DNA from: Rhodobiaceae bacterium
GTDB lineage: Bacteria; Pseudomonadota; Alphaproteobacteria; Parvibaculales; Parvibaculaceae
Length of the DNA: 64,000 bases
NCBI GenBank assembly: GCA_003330885.1
Contig: CP030277.1
Location: 806,001-870,000 of the forward strand
Direction: 5' to 3'
The notes beneath the pieces were generated by a model, which was not told the DNA's origin, did no database searches, and worked only from the letters and a program-made list of their open reading frames with translations. Below, piece by piece: positions 62,900 through 64,000 of this stretch (position 1 is its first letter; the number at the start of each line of letters is the position of its first letter). The position numbers were made by a program, and so were the translations under genes.

Positions 62900-64000
62900 T
62901 GTTGCAGGACAAAGATCGCATCTTCACCAATCTTTACGGCCTGGACGACTATGGCCTTGAAGGCGCTCGTCGTCGCGGCGATTGGGACAATACAAAAGAC
63001 CTGATTGCAAAAGGCCGCGATTGGATCATCGACGAGATGAAACAATCTGGCCTGCGTGGTCGGGGTGGCGCTGGCTTCCCGACAGGGCTCAAATGGTCCT
63101 TCATGCCGAAGGAGTCCGATGGCCGCCCGCATTACCTCGTCGTCAATGCCGATGAGTCCGAACCGGGCACCTGTAAAGACCGCGAGATCATGCGGCACGA
63201 TCCGCACAAGCTCGTCGAAGGGTGCCTTGTTGCCGGTTTCGCCATGGGCGCAAACGCCGGATACATTTATGTACGCGGCGAATTCATCTTCGAGCGCGAG
63301 CAATTGCAGCGCGCTGTTGACCAGGCATATGACGCTGGCCTCTTAGGCAAGAATGCTGCTGACAGCGGTTGGGATTTTGATCTCTACGTTGTGCACGGCG
63401 CAGGTGCTTACATTTGCGGTGAAGAGACAGCGCTGATTGAAAGTCTTGAAGGCAAGAAGGGCATGCCGCGCCTGAAGCCGCCATTCCCAGCCAATGTGGG
63501 GCTCTATGGCGCGCCGACCACAGTAAACAATGTGGAAAGCATTGCAGTTGCTCCAACCATTCTGCGCCGTGGCGCATCCTGGTTTGGCGGGCTTGGTCGT
63601 CCGAACAATACCGGCACCAAAGTCTTTTCCATCTCCGGTCACGTGAACAATCCATGTAACGTTGAAGAAGAGATGGGCATTCCGCTGAAGGAACTCATTG
63701 AAAAGCATTGTGGCGGTGTCCGCGGCGGTTGGGACAACCTCCTCGCCGTCATCCCGGGTGGATCGTCTGTTCCGCTCCTGCCGAAAAGCATCTGTGATAC
63801 CGTCCTTATGGATTTTGACTCGCTGAAAGACGTGCAGTCTGGTCTCGGAACAGCAGCAGTCATCGTCATGGACAAATCCACCGACGTGATTAAAGCGATC
63901 GCCCGTCTCTCCGCTTTCTACAAGCATGAAAGCTGCGGCCAGTGCACCCCATGCCGGGAAGGCACCGGCTGGATGTGGCGCGTGATGGAGCGCCTTGTGA
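62899..64000 (+). CDS. nuoF: NADH-quinone oxidoreductase subunit F, 3' truncated by window
   Basis: The first 367 residues are visible. [16 protein letters not shown] is the NADH/FMN glycine-rich site, [19 protein letters not shown] is the FMN-binding motif, and [14 protein letters not shown] has three of the four N3 4Fe-4S cysteines; the fourth lies beyond the window. The start ATG shares a base with the nuoE stop. It oxidises NADH and passes electrons to the cluster chain. Confidence 0.97.
   Translation, partial: MLQDKDRIFTNLYGLDDYGLEGARRRGDWDNTKDLIAKGRDWIIDEMKQSGLRGRGGAGFPTGLKWSFMPKESDGRPHYLVVNADESEPGTCKDREIMRHDPHKLVEGCLVAGFAMGANAGYIYVRGEFIFEREQLQRAVDQAYDAGLLGKNAADSGWDFDLYVVHGAGAYICGEETALIESLEGKKGMPRLKPPFPANVGLYGAPTTVNNVESIAVAPTILRRGASWFGGLGRPNNTGTKVFSISGHVNNPCNVEEEMGIPLKELIEKHCGGVRGGWDNLLAVIPGGSSVPLLPKSICDTVLMDFDSLKDVQSGLGTAAVIVMDKSTDVIKAIARLSAFYKHESCGQCTPCREGTGWMWRVMERLV

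Overview
The window is a continuous piece of an alphaproteobacterial chromosome. The evidence is the alphaproteobacterial layout of tig, clpP, clpX, lon and hup, a nuoA-B-C-D-E-F operon with separate nuoC and nuoD, a glnB-glnA pair, and many single-gene fatty-acid and xenobiotic enzymes (acyl-CoA synthetase, SDRs, thiolase-like protein, DUF1329 protein). A marine Parvibaculum/Rhodobiaceae-type organism would fit, but that is inference from style and no marker was compared. The left edge cuts an aldehyde dehydrogenase and the right edge cuts nuoF.

Layout. 1-7.8 kb: aldehyde dehydrogenase, secreted DUF1329 protein, RhlE-type helicase, topoisomerase IV subunit ParE, Old Yellow Enzyme. 7.8-9.5 kb: an AT-richer KAP-type P-loop NTPase, the best candidate here for an acquired phage-exclusion gene. 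9.7-16 kb: LysR/azoreductase, D-amino-acylase, SDR, and a TetR regulator with a striking double palindrome next to a cytochrome b561. 16-19 kb: Nudix, PiT phosphate transporter, ZntB-like transporter. 19-25 kb: lipid block with acyl-CoA ligase, SDR, Crp/Fnr regulator, fatty-acid hydroxylase and Mpo1-like protein, which suggests 2-hydroxylation plus alpha-oxidation. 25-27 kb: two conserved genes of unknown function, one with its Shine-Dalgarno inside a perfect hairpin. 27-32 kb: GST, glnA, glnB with a candidate sigma54 region, aminotransferase, esterase. 32-42 kb: small membrane proteins, a two-domain redoxin, thiolase, phosphatase, GlxA-type AraC regulator, NnrD/E repair enzyme, GNAT and neutral ceramidase.

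42.6-43.5 kb: a 39-nt 5' fragment of tRNA-Leu(TAG), about 0.8 kb of AT-richer DNA with a winged-helix ORF, then the intact tRNA-Leu(TAG), a footprint of integration or duplication. 43.6-51.4 kb: proteostasis block tig, EF-hand lipoprotein, clpP, clpX, lon and HU. 51.5-58 kb: two MFS carriers, HxlR regulator, beta-propeller protein, alpha/beta hydrolase, tRNA-Val and YghU-type GST. 58-59 kb: sulfotransferase fragment and tRNA-Asp. 59.2 kb to the end: Complex I operon behind a near-consensus sigma70 promoter.

Recurring theme: unrelated proteins here (ParE N-terminus, RhlE C-terminus, trigger factor C-terminus, one SDR N-terminus) carry Lys/Ala/Pro-rich basic low-complexity tails. No CRISPR array, insertion sequence or rRNA was seen.
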